A stretch of 32,744 bases of DNA from JAFGSG01 sp964626055 (GTDB lineage Bacteria; Spirochaetota; UBA4802; JAFGDQ01): positions 1 to 32,744 of the forward strand of contig CAZVDF010000037.1 of assembly GCA_964626055.1 (NCBI GenBank). The letters run 5' to 3'. Positions 1-8,415 of this stretch are shown in pieces. The notes beneath the pieces are model-generated. The model saw nothing but the letters and a program-made list of their open reading frames with translations. It had not been told where the DNA came from and did no database searches. The translations under genes were made by a program, and so were the position numbers. Within the stretch, counting starts at the first letter, position 1. Every line of letters begins with the position of its first letter.

Positions 1-229
1 CATTACTTTTAAAAGTCCATATCTTATTCAATACAAAACTATTAATAAAACCCAAAACAAAACCTATTGCATTTGAAAAATAATATGATATATTCAAAAA
101 ATTATATAAGGCGTAGATTGCAAGAAGAGTAATTGCAGTATTAATTATTCCGACAGTACCAAATTTTAATAATTGCTTAATTGTTTTAACCGATAATTGA
201 TTCCGTATTATTATTGCTATTCGATTCAT
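1..229 (-). CDS. GtrA-like membrane protein, 3' end cut off by window edge
   Basis: Reading the minus strand from the ATG at 229 gives 76 codons open to the window edge. The product starts MNRIAIIIRNQLSVKTIKQL, then KFGTVGIINTAITLLAIYAL, then a second hydrophobic stretch with NAIGFVLGFINSFVLNKIWTF. The pattern 'KFG-x-VG-x(2)-N', a helix, and 'S-N-x-IG-x(4)-F-x-N-F-x-x-N-K-x-WTF' is typical of GtrA family proteins. These are small four-helix membrane proteins thought to flip lipid-linked sugars, usually undecaprenyl-phosphate-glucose, for surface-polysaccharide decoration. Only the first two helices lie in the window. It sits downstream of a membrane glycosyltransferase gene on the same strand, about 85 bases apart, which suits a lipid-linked sugar role. 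The family call is fairly secure; the substrate is unknown. Confidence 0.8.
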   Translation of the reverse strand, partial: MNRIAIIIRNQLSVKTIKQLLKFGTVGIINTAITLLAIYALYNFLNISYYFSNAIGFVLGFINSFVLNKIWTFKSN

Positions 230-313
230 TAAATTTAAATATTTATCTCCTTATCCCTTTTACTCCTCACTATCTGCTAATTACCATTTATAAATACTTT
301 GTATGTAGCTATG

Positions 314-1963
314 TTATTCATTTAAAGACGAAGATTCCTTTAATTTCCATACTTCCCATGAACATTCATCAGAATAGATTTTAATCCATGTTTGTCCATA
401 AATATCAGTAGTTATATTCTTATTATAGAAAATATTATAGAATTTCTTTATTTCTTTCCAGTTGGGATTCATAGTCTCAATGTATCCCAATGAAATACCG
501 GATTCTTCAGGGCTTAATATATATCTTTTATAATATTCTCTTTTTAATACGAGTAGATCTGCATTTCCAGGCCTTATGTCCTTAAAAGTTCTTCTCCATG
601 ATCTCTCTATATTACCCAAATTGTCATGATATGGAACATATGGGTCAATATGAACTTTGTAATTTTCTCTCTGATATTGACTTACCAGACCAAATATTTT
701 CCTTGATTCTTCACGGCAATCAAGTTGCTTATCAAGTACATCTGGTATTACATTAGGAGTAAGTCTAAATAATGTAATACCAATTATTAAAATTGATATT
801 GATGAAACATAGGGTGAAATTTTAATTTTTTCTGATAAATAATCATAGATAAGCTTTGTATATTTTGAAACTCCTAAAGTGAATAATACAAAGATTCCTG
901 ATGCAATTGGTAGAGTATAGTGTTCATTGGGAGCAGTAATATTTTTAGATAAAAAATATAAAAACGGAAAAACAGTAATAATCAGCGATTTTATAAAAGT
1001 AGTTCGATTAAATTCTGTTGACACCCTTCCCCAACAGATAGAAAGAATTACAATGGCTAATAATATCATCCACGATTGTGAGAATAATAGATACCACCAA
1101 TTACTGAAGGAAGCAATTGTTGGGCTGTGGGAGTAACCTGATTGAGAAATTAAAAAATTAATATGCTTCCAGATGAAAAAATTCTGAGGAAAACCTATCG
1201 CAAAATAGGTAATAGATATTATAACAAAGTATTTTCTGATTTTTAAAAAATTTTCTTTTTTAAATTCAGGTATAAATAGAATTAATAACGCAGGGAGATA
1301 GAAGATTACACTCAATTTAGTGGTTAATGCAGCCCCCCATGCTATTGCAGATTGCCAGAATAGGACATTTTTATTGTTAGAAAGATATTTAATGGATAGA
1401 TATATTGCCAGAGAAACAAGAAAAGACAATAGAATATCTGGATGTACCCTAAACAACCATGTCATCCAGTATTGATTTTTTGTAAAGAGAATATTAAGGA
1501 TTATCATGGATATCATTCTTTGAACAGGTATGTCTGTAATAATTGAAGAAATTAAATATGATAAAGCAAATAGTGAAAGAAGTGATATTATCAACAGGGC
1601 AAAGTGATGACCTTCTGCATTACTATTAGAATATTCATCTACATTTATAGAGGCTGTAAAGGGATTTAATTTGTCAAATGTGTGGGCAAGCCTGAAATAG
1701 AGTACACCATAGGATGTAAATCCATTATAGTTGTACCATCTCGTTTTTGTAGCTACCCTTATAGCTTGAGAACCATCAACATCAACACCTTGAATGACAG
1801 CCCAATTATCAATATTTTTTGACAAACTAAAGCTTAATAGAATAAACTGTGAAATCAAAACAAATCCAACAGCTATTAAAAAAAACAATTTAATATGTTT
1901 GGACATAATTTTATTTGAAAATATTTTTTTTAAACAATTTATTTTCATATTACTTAATCCCAT
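314..1963 (-). CDS. Polytopic GT-C-like membrane glycosyltransferase
   Basis: The 549-residue product has a short basic N-terminus, a first membrane helix at about residues 24-47, then an extracytoplasmic loop with two acidic residues (DVDG at 61-64), followed by many hydrophobic helices to about residue 405 and a soluble C-terminal domain of about 140 residues. One catalytic Asp in the first periplasmic loop followed by 8-12 helices is the hallmark of GT-C enzymes (PMT/ArnT/GT39-like), which use polyprenyl-phosphate sugars. I do not recognise a specific subfamily. The neighbouring GtrA-like gene fits a lipid-linked sugar donor. No Shine-Dalgarno is visible before the ATG at 1963; internal ATGs at 1948 and 1906 are possible starts. 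The gene is AT-rich compared with the rest of the window, suggesting transfer. Confidence 0.65.
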   Translation of the reverse strand: MGLSNMKINCLKKIFSNKIMSKHIKLFFLIAVGFVLISQFILLSFSLSKNIDNWAVIQGVDVDGSQAIRVATKTRWYNYNGFTSYGVLYFRLAHTFDKLNPFTASINVDEYSNSNAEGHHFALLIISLLSLFALSYLISSIITDIPVQRMISMIILNILFTKNQYWMTWLFRVHPDILLSFLVSLAIYLSIKYLSNNKNVLFWQSAIAWGAALTTKLSVIFYLPALLILFIPEFKKENFLKIRKYFVIISITYFAIGFPQNFFIWKHINFLISQSGYSHSPTIASFSNWWYLLFSQSWMILLAIVILSICWGRVSTEFNRTTFIKSLIITVFPFLYFLSKNITAPNEHYTLPIASGIFVLFTLGVSKYTKLIYDYLSEKIKISPYVSSISILIIGITLFRLTPNVIPDVLDKQLDCREESRKIFGLVSQYQRENYKVHIDPYVPYHDNLGNIERSWRRTFKDIRPGNADLLVLKREYYKRYILSPEESGISLGYIETMNPNWKEIKKFYNIFYNKNITTDIYGQTWIKIYSDECSWEVWKLKESSSLNE

Positions 1964-2132
1964 TGTTAATGGATGATAGGGTTATCGAAAATCAGAATTC
2001 ACGAAAGTCAACCTATATTCTCAGGTTTTAAAGAATTTTACCTTTTTGGTTATCTTGAAGTATAAGGAAAATCAGTTCATGTCGACAAATCATAACAAAT
2101 AGAGTATAGATACTTTTTACAGTTTTGTTCGC

Positions 2133-2267
2133 ATGAACAACATACTTCGTGATGAATTCAGACAAGTGTTTGCAGGGGAAAGCCCGAGGAGCAGGTTAAA
2201 TAGATTAAGCAACTGGATTAAGAAGGCGAAGGCGGCCGGGATTCCGGAGCTATCCAGTTTCGATTGA
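2133..2267 (+). pseudogene. Remnant of an ISL3-type transposase
   Basis: A 44-codon stretch ends at TGA 2265-2267 and contains LRDEFRQVFAGESPRSRLN, then LSNWIKKAKAAGIPELSSFD. This matches the part of ISL3 (IS204/IS1001/IS1096/IS1165) transposases just before their C-terminal 'SNG-x-x-EG-x-N' block, where members read roughly 'L-R-x-x-F ... W-x-x-x-A-x-x-S-G-I-P-E-L-x-x-F'. The frame is closed upstream by a TAG near 2100 and the expected downstream block is missing, so this is a scar and not a functional gene. I see no terminal inverted repeats. It lies in the 476-base gap between the AT-rich glycosyltransferase gene and nrdJ; the rest of that gap shows nothing I can name. Confidence 0.6.
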
Positions 2268-2439
2268 TAGGAACGACAATAGGCTGGAATTCCGGAAAGT
2301 CAAACCAATTTCATTGATTTCTCAAAAAACCGCGCAGATTACCTGATTGAATGTTCAATTAAAACCAGTTTACACGAAATATTTCAAAACAAGCGGAAGT
2401 TCCTCAAAAAAATCTGTCTTGACAACGGGGTGCAGCTCC

Positions 2440-5400
2440 TTACCCGCATCTCGAGAACCCGCATGACCTGCATACGCTGCACCCGCTCTCGAACTCCAGC
2501 GGTCCGTGGCAGTCCGGGCATACCCCGACCATCACCACGTCGCTGCCCTTGCCGTTGGTCTCGGCCGCGTTCTTCGCCATCTCCGAAGCGTCGACCGCAG
2601 CTTCGCTCTCTGCGCTGCTCTTAGCAGCGGCCGGGTCGATCCCCGAATGTCTTTCAATCGCCTTCGCGATCGCGTCCGCGCACGAGTATATGCGCCCGCC
2701 TTTTTCCCACGCCTGGTTGGGGCACCGAACGCCTTTAAGCTGCTTAACGATCTGGGCTCTGTCTATGCCGCTCCGAAGCGCGAGCGAGATCATGCGGCTC
2801 ACCGCTTCGGTCTGGCTTGCCGCGCACCCGCCTCCTTTTCCCATGGTGGCGAACACCTCGAAAAGCCCGCTCTCGTCTTCGTTTATGGTTACGTAAAGAG
2901 ACCCGCAGCCTGTCGTCATCTTTCTTGTCGAGCCGTGCGTTACTTCTTTTCTCGGTCGCGGCGCTCTGGGGCCGTGTTCTGTTATATCGAATTTTTCAAA
3001 ATCTACAATTGTTTTATCCTTGTCGGATTTTTTAGAGAGAACCTGGGATTCCCTTGAGCCGTCCCTGTAAACAGTGACACCCTTGCAACCGAGCTTGTAT
3101 GCGAGCATATAGACATTTTCTATGTCTTTAACCGTAGCGTCGTGGGCGAAGTTCACCGTCTTCGATACTGCGTTATCCGTGTATTTTTGGAACGCTGCCT
3201 GTATCCTGATGTGCCATTCAGGCGAAATATCGTGCGCTGTCACGAATATCTTTCTCCATTCTTCGGGTATTCCGTCGATTTCCTTCGCGGATCCGTGTTC
3301 CGCTACCTGTCTCATTATCTCGTCGCTGTAGAATCCGTTCTCTTTCGCGATCTCTTCGAATAGAGGATTTACTTCGACCAGAATGTCGTTATCCATAACG
3401 TTTCTTTCATAAGCGAGAGCGAATATCGGCTCAACGCCGCTGGATGAATTGGCTATTATGCTTATTGTGCCTGTAGGCGCAATCGTCGTGGTAGTTGCGT
3501 TGCGCTGCGGCTCGCCGCCTTCTTCAGCGTAAGAGCTTTTTGCAAAATTCGGGAATGCGCCTCTCTCTTTCGAAAGGTCTGCCGAAGCCGCTTTGGATTC
3601 CTCCTGTATAGTCTGCATTATCTTTTCCGCGGTCTCTATGCTTTCGTCCGAGTCATAAGGTATGCCTAGCCTTATAAGGAGGTCTGCGAAACCCATTACG
3701 CCAAGACCTATTTTTCTGTTCGCGGTCGTTATCTCGCGTATTTTATCCAGCGGGTAATTGTTAAGATCGATTACATTGTCCAGAAAATGCACCGCAAGCC
3801 TTGTTATTCTTTTTAACTCATCCAAGTTTATAGCTCTTGAACCGTTCGATTTCGCCACAATATTATTGAGATTGATTGATCCCAGGTTGCATGATTCATA
3901 CGGAAGGAGCGGCTGTTCGCCACAGTTGTGCAGGATCAATCCGTTGCCGTCAAAACAATTTATCCCGGGAATATGGACATCGAACACTTCTTCGATCCCG
4001 TCGGGAGATATATTTTTAACTTCTGCGTAAAAACGCTCTTTGTTTTGCGTTCGTTTGTATCCTGAAAGGAGGCCGGTAAGTTTGCGGGATTTGTCCGCAT
4101 CGCAAAATCCGATTTTTTCAGCGAATACTGCAATGTTGTCCCGGGATATTACAAGTTCGTGCTGGGACCTGATTTTGTATGCCTTTTTACCGCCTTTGCC
4201 GTCAGGGAGAATCGATTCGCCTGCAGGCCGTCTGTTCTCATATAAAGATGACACAATACCGAGCCTGTGTAGCATGCGCTGAATGCTTTTGAGTGCCGTC
4301 GCGTCGCTCTGAGCGAGACGTACGCTTACGCCTTTTTCCAGCGTACCCTGGACTGAACCGTCTGTATCGAAAAGACCGCGTAAAAAGCCTTTGTAAAATT
4401 CAGAAGAGCATTTTTCCATTTCAGGTGTGATTCTCTTATTCCGTGGAGTTATACCAAGGCTAAGGCATATTTTTTTAAGCGCGGCAGTACACATCCTGTA
4501 TTCGCCTCTTCCTTTAACTTCTATGAAACCTTTAAAATCGGAGCGATGATCAAGGCTCATCGCGCATTTAACAGCTTCTCCCATGATAGGATCATTTTTT
4601 GAAGTATTTTCACCGTTTGCCGCAAGGGCACGCGGCCAGACGGAAATTATAGCTTTATCACTTTTAATTGTTCCATCGCCGACGAGAAGTCCGGCGAGAT
4701 ATCCTTCATTATAGCCATATTTCCCGGTCCATCCTTCAAATTTCCTGTGATCGTTAAGACAGACCCTGTCGCCGGGTATTAGTTTTTCTGCTTTAATCCA
4801 TTCGGTGTTTATAGAGGAACGTTTGACCGATGCAGCGCTTAGCACAGGGTGATCTGCTGTAAGCCGGATTTCATAACCTTCAGCGGTTTTCAGGCGATAT
4901 ATCGGTTTAAGCCCGGTGCTGAAAAATCCCTCAGTACCGCTCATATAACTCTTCCCATCTATAATTGCTGAGAATTGGACTCCGCAAAGTTCTTTCACAC
5001 TGCGAGGTCCTTCTGAAGTAAGGACAATACTGTCGCCCGTAACGCACGGATTGGTGCTTTCTATTCTGCCGATATTTTTAAGAGGGCTGGTTTCGTTTAT
5101 CCTGTCTATAAATACGATACCCGGTTCGCCGTTTGCCCATGCTTTTTCAACGATCAGATTGAACGTCTCCCGCGCGTTAATCTCGCCGGCTTTTTCACCT
5201 GTCCTGGGGTTTTTCAAGGCAAATATCTTATTTTGCTCGACGGCTTTCATGAAATCGTCCGTTAGAGCGACCGAGATATTGAAGTTCGTGAGAGTATGAT
5301 TATCTTCCTTCGCTTTAATGAAATCAATGATGTCCGGATGGTCTATGTTCAATATCGCCATATTGGCGCCGCGTCTTGTGCCGCCCTGCTTAACGGTCTC

Positions 5401-5928
5401 CGTGGCCGCATTAAAAATATTCATGAAGGATATGGGGCCGCTCGAAATGCCCGCAGTTGAATGGACAAAATCGTTCTTTGGGCGCAGGCGCGAAAAGGAA
5501 AAGCCCGTACCGCCTCCGCTTTTATGAATAAGCGCCATCTGCTTAAGCGAGTCGAAAATTGCGGACATCGAATCTTCTATGGGCAGCACGAAGCAGGCCG
5601 AAAGCTGGCCGAGTTCGCGTCCCGCATTCATGAGTGTAGGGCTGTTCGGCAAAAAACTCATGTTTGCCATTAATTCGTAAAATCCCGACGCGGTCCTCGC
5701 AACATCGGTAATGCTTCTTCCGTACCTCGAATCTGCTGATGCGATGTATGCGGCCACTCTTTTAAAAAGCTCTTCGGCCGATTCAGCAACGCGTCCCCTA
5801 TCATCCTTTGCCAGATAGCGCCGCTCAAGAACTATTCCCGAATTCTTTGAAAGCACAGGCTTTATCTTGGAGGAGATTTTAATGTCTCTCCAGTTAATAT
5901 TATTTTTATTTAGCGATTTTTCCAGCAT
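2440..5928 (-). CDS. nrdJ: Adenosylcobalamin-dependent (class II) ribonucleotide reductase with intein
   Basis: The enzyme reduces ribonucleotides to deoxyribonucleotides using an adenosylcobalamin-generated thiyl radical. The 1162-residue precursor carries a 374-residue intein at 295-668; the spliced protein would be 788 residues, normal for NrdJ. Visible landmarks: NSPTLMNAG (95-103), redox Cys112 in SACFV, GGTRRGANMAIL (182-193), and, joined across the intein, N293-P294 | C669-G670-E671, the N-x-C-x-E radical site. Partner redox Cys680 is in ESCNLGSINL, and PTGTISIIA lies at 818-826. A TSCPD domain follows (about 1000-1095), then an Ala-rich linker and a terminal zinc-ribbon-like CPDC...CSVCRSCGFSRCG. 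No N-terminal ATP-cone is seen. AGAGG sits just upstream of ATG 5928. I see no cobalamin riboswitch upstream. Confidence 0.96.
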   Translation of the reverse strand: MLEKSLNKNNINWRDIKISSKIKPVLSKNSGIVLERRYLAKDDRGRVAESAEELFKRVAAYIASADSRYGRSITDVARTASGFYELMANMSFLPNSPTLMNAGRELGQLSACFVLPIEDSMSAIFDSLKQMALIHKSGGGTGFSFSRLRPKNDFVHSTAGISSGPISFMNIFNAATETVKQGGTRRGANMAILNIDHPDIIDFIKAKEDNHTLTNFNISVALTDDFMKAVEQNKIFALKNPRTGEKAGEINARETFNLIVEKAWANGEPGIVFIDRINETSPLKNIGRIESTNPCVTGDSIVLTSEGPRSVKELCGVQFSAIIDGKSYMSGTEGFFSTGLKPIYRLKTAEGYEIRLTADHPVLSAASVKRSSINTEWIKAEKLIPGDRVCLNDHRKFEGWTGKYGYNEGYLAGLLVGDGTIKSDKAIISVWPRALAANGENTSKNDPIMGEAVKCAMSLDHRSDFKGFIEVKGRGEYRMCTAALKKICLSLGITPRNKRITPEMEKCSSEFYKGFLRGLFDTDGSVQGTLEKGVSVRLAQSDATALKSIQRMLHRLGIVSSLYENRRPAGESILPDGKGGKKAYKIRSQHELVISRDNIAVFAEKIGFCDADKSRKLTGLLSGYKRTQNKERFYAEVKNISPDGIEEVFDVHIPGINCFDGNGLILHNCGEQPLLPYESCNLGSINLNNIVAKSNGSRAINLDELKRITRLAVHFLDNVIDLNNYPLDKIREITTANRKIGLGVMGFADLLIRLGIPYDSDESIETAEKIMQTIQEESKAASADLSKERGAFPNFAKSSYAEEGGEPQRNATTTTIAPTGTISIIANSSSGVEPIFALAYERNVMDNDILVEVNPLFEEIAKENGFYSDEIMRQVAEHGSAKEIDGIPEEWRKIFVTAHDISPEWHIRIQAAFQKYTDNAVSKTVNFAHDATVKDIENVYMLAYKLGCKGVTVYRDGSRESQVLSKKSDKDKTIVDFEKFDITEHGPRAPRPRKEVTHGSTRKMTTGCGSLYVTINEDESGLFEVFATMGKGGGCAASQTEAVSRMISLALRSGIDRAQIVKQLKGVRCPNQAWEKGGRIYSCADAIAKAIERHSGIDPAAAKSSAESEAAVDASEMAKNAAETNGKGSDVVMVGVCPDCHGPLEFESGCSVCRSCGFSRCG
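3925..5046 (-). other. Intein with LAGLIDADG homing endonuclease, inside nrdJ
   Basis: This is an in-frame protein-splicing element, residues 295-668 of the precursor. The N-terminal splice block begins at Cys295 (CVTGDSIVLTSEG). Block B contains T-A-D-H (LTADHPVLS, His360). The C-terminal block reads FDVHIPGINCFDGNG and ends at His667-Asn668, followed by extein Cys669. All class 1 splicing residues are therefore present: Cys1, TxxH, penultimate His, terminal Asn and Cys+1. Between the splicing blocks lie two LAGLIDADG helices, LAGLLVGDG (411-419) and LRGLFDTDG (516-524), each keeping its acidic residue (Asp418, Asp523), so the homing endonuclease looks intact. The insertion point is exactly before the radical-carrying cysteine of the host enzyme, so the host protein is inactive until splicing occurs. 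Confidence 0.96.
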
Positions 5929-6322
5929 GATGCCTCTACTATAATTGTAATAAATTCATTAAGAACGGCAATAGTAAAGCTTAAATATTGCAGGCGCGTA
6001 TGGTAATTCGGCATTGGCCATTGGCAATCATTATTTATAAAATAATTATATATTTTCAAGTATAAACGCATATGGATTCGAAAATAATTTTAAATTTTAA
6101 AATTTTTTAATCGATGAAAATGCTTTACGAAAAATACTGGAAAGGCAGAGGTTGGAAAAAAATATCCCTTGAAAAATTAATCAATATGTTTTACTGCTGT
6201 TCAGAATGATCGATAACTTATTTTTAAGATGACTTCCGATATTTTCCCCGGATCTGAACCGGATTATTTGTATAAAAATTTTACATTAGCAGATACGTAT
6301 CATTTAAATAAACACAATAAAA
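5929..6322. other. Intergenic region between divergent nrdJ and alr
   Basis: This 394-base AT-rich spacer must hold the promoters for nrdJ (leftward) and alr (rightward). I could not pick out a convincing -35/-10 pair on either strand, nor a riboswitch fold. Bases 6221-6266 resemble 26535-26580 next to pheS, sharing GATGACTTC[CT]GATA and a CCGG-containing tail, so they may be a short dispersed repeat. A run rich in A and T at about 6085-6110 (attttaaattttaaaatttt) is near-palindromic. No open reading frame worth calling is present. Confidence 0.5.
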
Positions 6323-7444
6323 ATGAAAAATATTTTTAAAAAGACATATCTGGAAATCGATCTGGGTGCTGTAAAGCATAATCTTGAAGCGATAAAAAAT
6401 CGGATAAGCAACCAGGCCCTGCTGCTTGCCGTTAAAGCCGACGGGTACGGGCACGGAGCCGTTCAGATATCGCGCCTTGCCGAGTCGAACAGGCTTGCGG
6501 ATATGCTCGGCGTATCGTCTCCGGTTGAAGGCGCCGAGCTCCGCGAAGCCGGCATAAAGCTGCCCGTGCTTAACCTGGGACTTGTGCTTCCCCGCAAAGA
6601 AGAGATCGATGCAATAATTAAATTCGATATTACACAGACTGTTGCCGACTTTGCTCTTGCAAAAATGATTTCAGAAGCTGCTGTAAAAGCAAAAGCGACC
6701 TGCAATCTGCATTTAAAGATAGATACCGGTATGGGAAGGATAGGCTGCAGACCGGAGGACGCATTCAGCATAGGACGGAAAATATCCGGGCTTCCCGGAA
6801 TAGTTCTTGAAGGCATATTCACGCATTTCCCCGTATCCGACGATCCGGATTCGGAGTTCACAAGAAAACAGATTGAAGATTTTACATCAATTATCGATCA
6901 GTTCGCAAAAAACGGACTTCATCTGAAATATAAACACATGGCGAACAGCGCCGCCATTTTAAATTACGGAGATTCCGTTTTTAATATGGCGCGCCCGGGC
7001 ATCATGGCATACGGATACAGACCGACAAAAGGCTGTAATTCGAGCGTAAAGCTGATACCTTCCATGACATTTAAAAGCTGTGTTATCTTTATAAAGAGAG
7101 TCAAAAAGGATACACCGCTTTCGTACGGGCTCACGTACAGGACAAAGAGCGATACTAATATTGCGACCCTTCCTGTCGGTTACGGGGACGGTTACAGCAG
7201 ATTTCTTTCCAGTAAAGGAAGCGTAATAATACGCGGGAAGAAATACCCGGTGGCAGGCCGCGTGTGCATGGATCAGATCCTTGCCGATCTGGGCAATGAC
7301 GAATATCCCCTGGGTGAAGAAGTGATATTATTCGGCAAAGAAAATATAACCGTTGAAACTATCGCTGAATTAATTGGCACGATTCCTTATGAAGTTACAT
7401 GCGGAATATCGAAGAGAGTGCAGAGGGTTTACTTGAACGGTTAG
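6323..7444 (+). CDS. alr: Alanine racemase
   Basis: This PLP enzyme interconverts L- and D-alanine to supply D-Ala for peptidoglycan. At 373 residues it has the normal family length. The N-terminal TIM barrel starts with YLEIDLGAVKHNL, followed by the PLP-lysine motif AVKADGYGHG (Lys38). The barrel continues with KIDTGMGRIG, EGIFTHFP and the phosphate-contacting N-M-A-R-P-G-I-M-A-Y-G (221-231). The C-terminal beta domain brings the second catalytic base, Tyr268 in PLSYGLTYR, then GYGDGYSR, GRVCMDQ (313-319) and the closing TCGISKRVQRVY. All catalytic residues are present. No clear ribosome-binding site precedes the ATG, but the conserved sequence begins at residue 9, so the start is probably right. 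It stands alone on its strand, with a divergent nrdJ upstream and a convergent LysM gene downstream. Confidence 0.97.
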   Translation: MKNIFKKTYLEIDLGAVKHNLEAIKNRISNQALLLAVKADGYGHGAVQISRLAESNRLADMLGVSSPVEGAELREAGIKLPVLNLGLVLPRKEEIDAIIKFDITQTVADFALAKMISEAAVKAKATCNLHLKIDTGMGRIGCRPEDAFSIGRKISGLPGIVLEGIFTHFPVSDDPDSEFTRKQIEDFTSIIDQFAKNGLHLKYKHMANSAAILNYGDSVFNMARPGIMAYGYRPTKGCNSSVKLIPSMTFKSCVIFIKRVKKDTPLSYGLTYRTKSDTNIATLPVGYGDGYSRFLSSKGSVIIRGKKYPVAGRVCMDQILADLGNDEYPLGEEVILFGKENITVETIAELIGTIPYEVTCGISKRVQRVYLNG

Positions 7445-7484
7445 GGTAGGGGTAATTAATGAATTGCGCCAGCCCTCAAGCAAA

Positions 7485-7518
7485 TCGGGTGTATGCGTGG
7501 ACTCCCGCACGCACCCGA
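7485..7518. terminator. GC-rich hairpin between convergent alr and LysM genes
   Basis: TCGGGTG (7485-7491) pairs with CACCCGA (7512-7518), and an inner CGTG/CACG extends the stem past a small bulge. It lies just past the alr stop in a convergent gap. There is no T-run on either side, so it is not a textbook intrinsic terminator, but the position suits transcription termination from either direction. Confidence 0.35.
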
Positions 7519-7558
7519 AACAATGGCCTCCTGACTGTCGACGAAGGGGGCTATTAGT

Positions 7559-7592
7559 CTTTATGTCCCCCTTCAGGGGGATTCAGGGGGCC
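7559..7592 (-). repeat. C-rich dispersed intergenic repeat, copy 1
   Basis: Read on the minus strand this begins GGCCCCCTGAATCCCCCTGA and continues with AGGGGGACATAAAG. The stretch at 12703-12734 on the plus strand begins GGCCCCCAAATCCCCTGAAG and continues AGGGGCTTAAAG. The two share most positions, so this looks like a copy of a short GC-rich repeat scattered in intergenic DNA. It can also fold: GAAGGGGG at about 7542-7549 is complementary to CCCCCTTC at about 7567-7574. It sits immediately downstream of the LysM gene's stop. Confidence 0.55.
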
Positions 7593-7605
7593 TGGCAATA
7601 GCAAT

Positions 7606-8199
7606 TTATTGCTCTTTTTTCGGTATCACGAGTTGCTGTCCGGGAAATATCAGGTGAGGATTTTTAATCTTATCCTTGTTTGCCGCGTAAATGAGTTTCC
7701 ATCCAATGAAGTTCCCGTAGTACTTTTTACTGATTTCAGTTAATTGGTCTTTATGTTTTACAACATATATGGTTTCATCGCCTGACGCAGGTTTAACGGT
7801 CTCTTTCGGAGGTTCCGGGAGCTTAACATTCTGCGGCGGCGCGGGTTTGCTTGCCGTGTCTTCTTTAACAACACTGGTTTTTGCTTTCGGGTAGAAAAGA
7901 TAAACGAGAACTGCGGCTGCAATTACAACTAATATTCCGATCAACGCTTTCAGAACTTTTTTGCCTGTGTTTTGAGAAGGAGAAGATATCTGTGCCATCC
8001 GGTCTATCTTTTTATCAAATGCCAATCCGGCTTCACTCGTTTTCTTGTCGGCCGGGACAGGTTTATGCTGTGCTTTTGCCGCTCCCGGTTTCGCGGTATT
8101 TTTTGGGCTAGTTTTCTTTGTTGCAGACTTTAACCCGCCTTTCTTTTGCGCCGGTTTTTTCGTGCCTTTGGGTTTTGAACTTTTGGAATTCGCTGCCAT
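7606..8199 (-). CDS. LysM-domain membrane protein with histone-H1-like basic tail
   Basis: The 197-residue protein has three parts. Residues 1-80 are a low-complexity Lys/Ala/Pro/Thr-rich tail (KPKGTKKPAQKKGG, KSATKKTSPKNTAKPGAAKA) like histone H1. Residues about 83-104 form one membrane helix (VLKALIGILVVIAAAVLVYLF). After a Pro-rich linker comes a C-terminal LysM domain (about 144-193): YVVKHKDQLTEISKKYYG, then WKLIYAANKDKIKNPHLIFP and GQQLVIP. LysM domains bind peptidoglycan glycans. The positive-inside rule puts the tail in the cytoplasm and the LysM outside, so the protein may link the cell wall to a polyanion such as the nucleoid; that link is inference. A strong GGAGG lies six bases before ATG 8199. 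The GerMN gene at 22380 has the same tail-plus-helix layout. Confidence 0.85.
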   Translation of the reverse strand: MAANSKSSKPKGTKKPAQKKGGLKSATKKTSPKNTAKPGAAKAQHKPVPADKKTSEAGLAFDKKIDRMAQISSPSQNTGKKVLKALIGILVVIAAAVLVYLFYPKAKTSVVKEDTASKPAPPQNVKLPEPPKETVKPASGDETIYVVKHKDQLTEISKKYYGNFIGWKLIYAANKDKIKNPHLIFPGQQLVIPKKEQ

Positions 8200-8415
8200 A
8201 ATTGCCTCCAGATTAATATATGCTATTTATAAATTACCAGACCTGCTTCCTGATTCTATGTATTTTGATAACTCATCCGACTGACTTTTTAGATGAGCAA
8301 TTATTAAAACTACTTTTCCCGCAACAGCTCTATCATTTATTATCGACATATAAAGAAGAAATTCAATACTATTTATTTATGGACAAATAATAGTCCCTTA
8401 ATTGTTTTTTTGTGA

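Noticed and set aside
2506..3057. Long plus-strand ORFs opposite nrdJ
   Set aside because: They are antisense to the conserved NrdJ coding sequence, are rich in Arg/Ser/Cys, and match no family; they are codon shadows.
5929..6322. Cobalamin riboswitch controlling nrdJ
   Set aside because: I could not find the conserved B12-box or a matching multi-stem fold; absence by eye is not proof.
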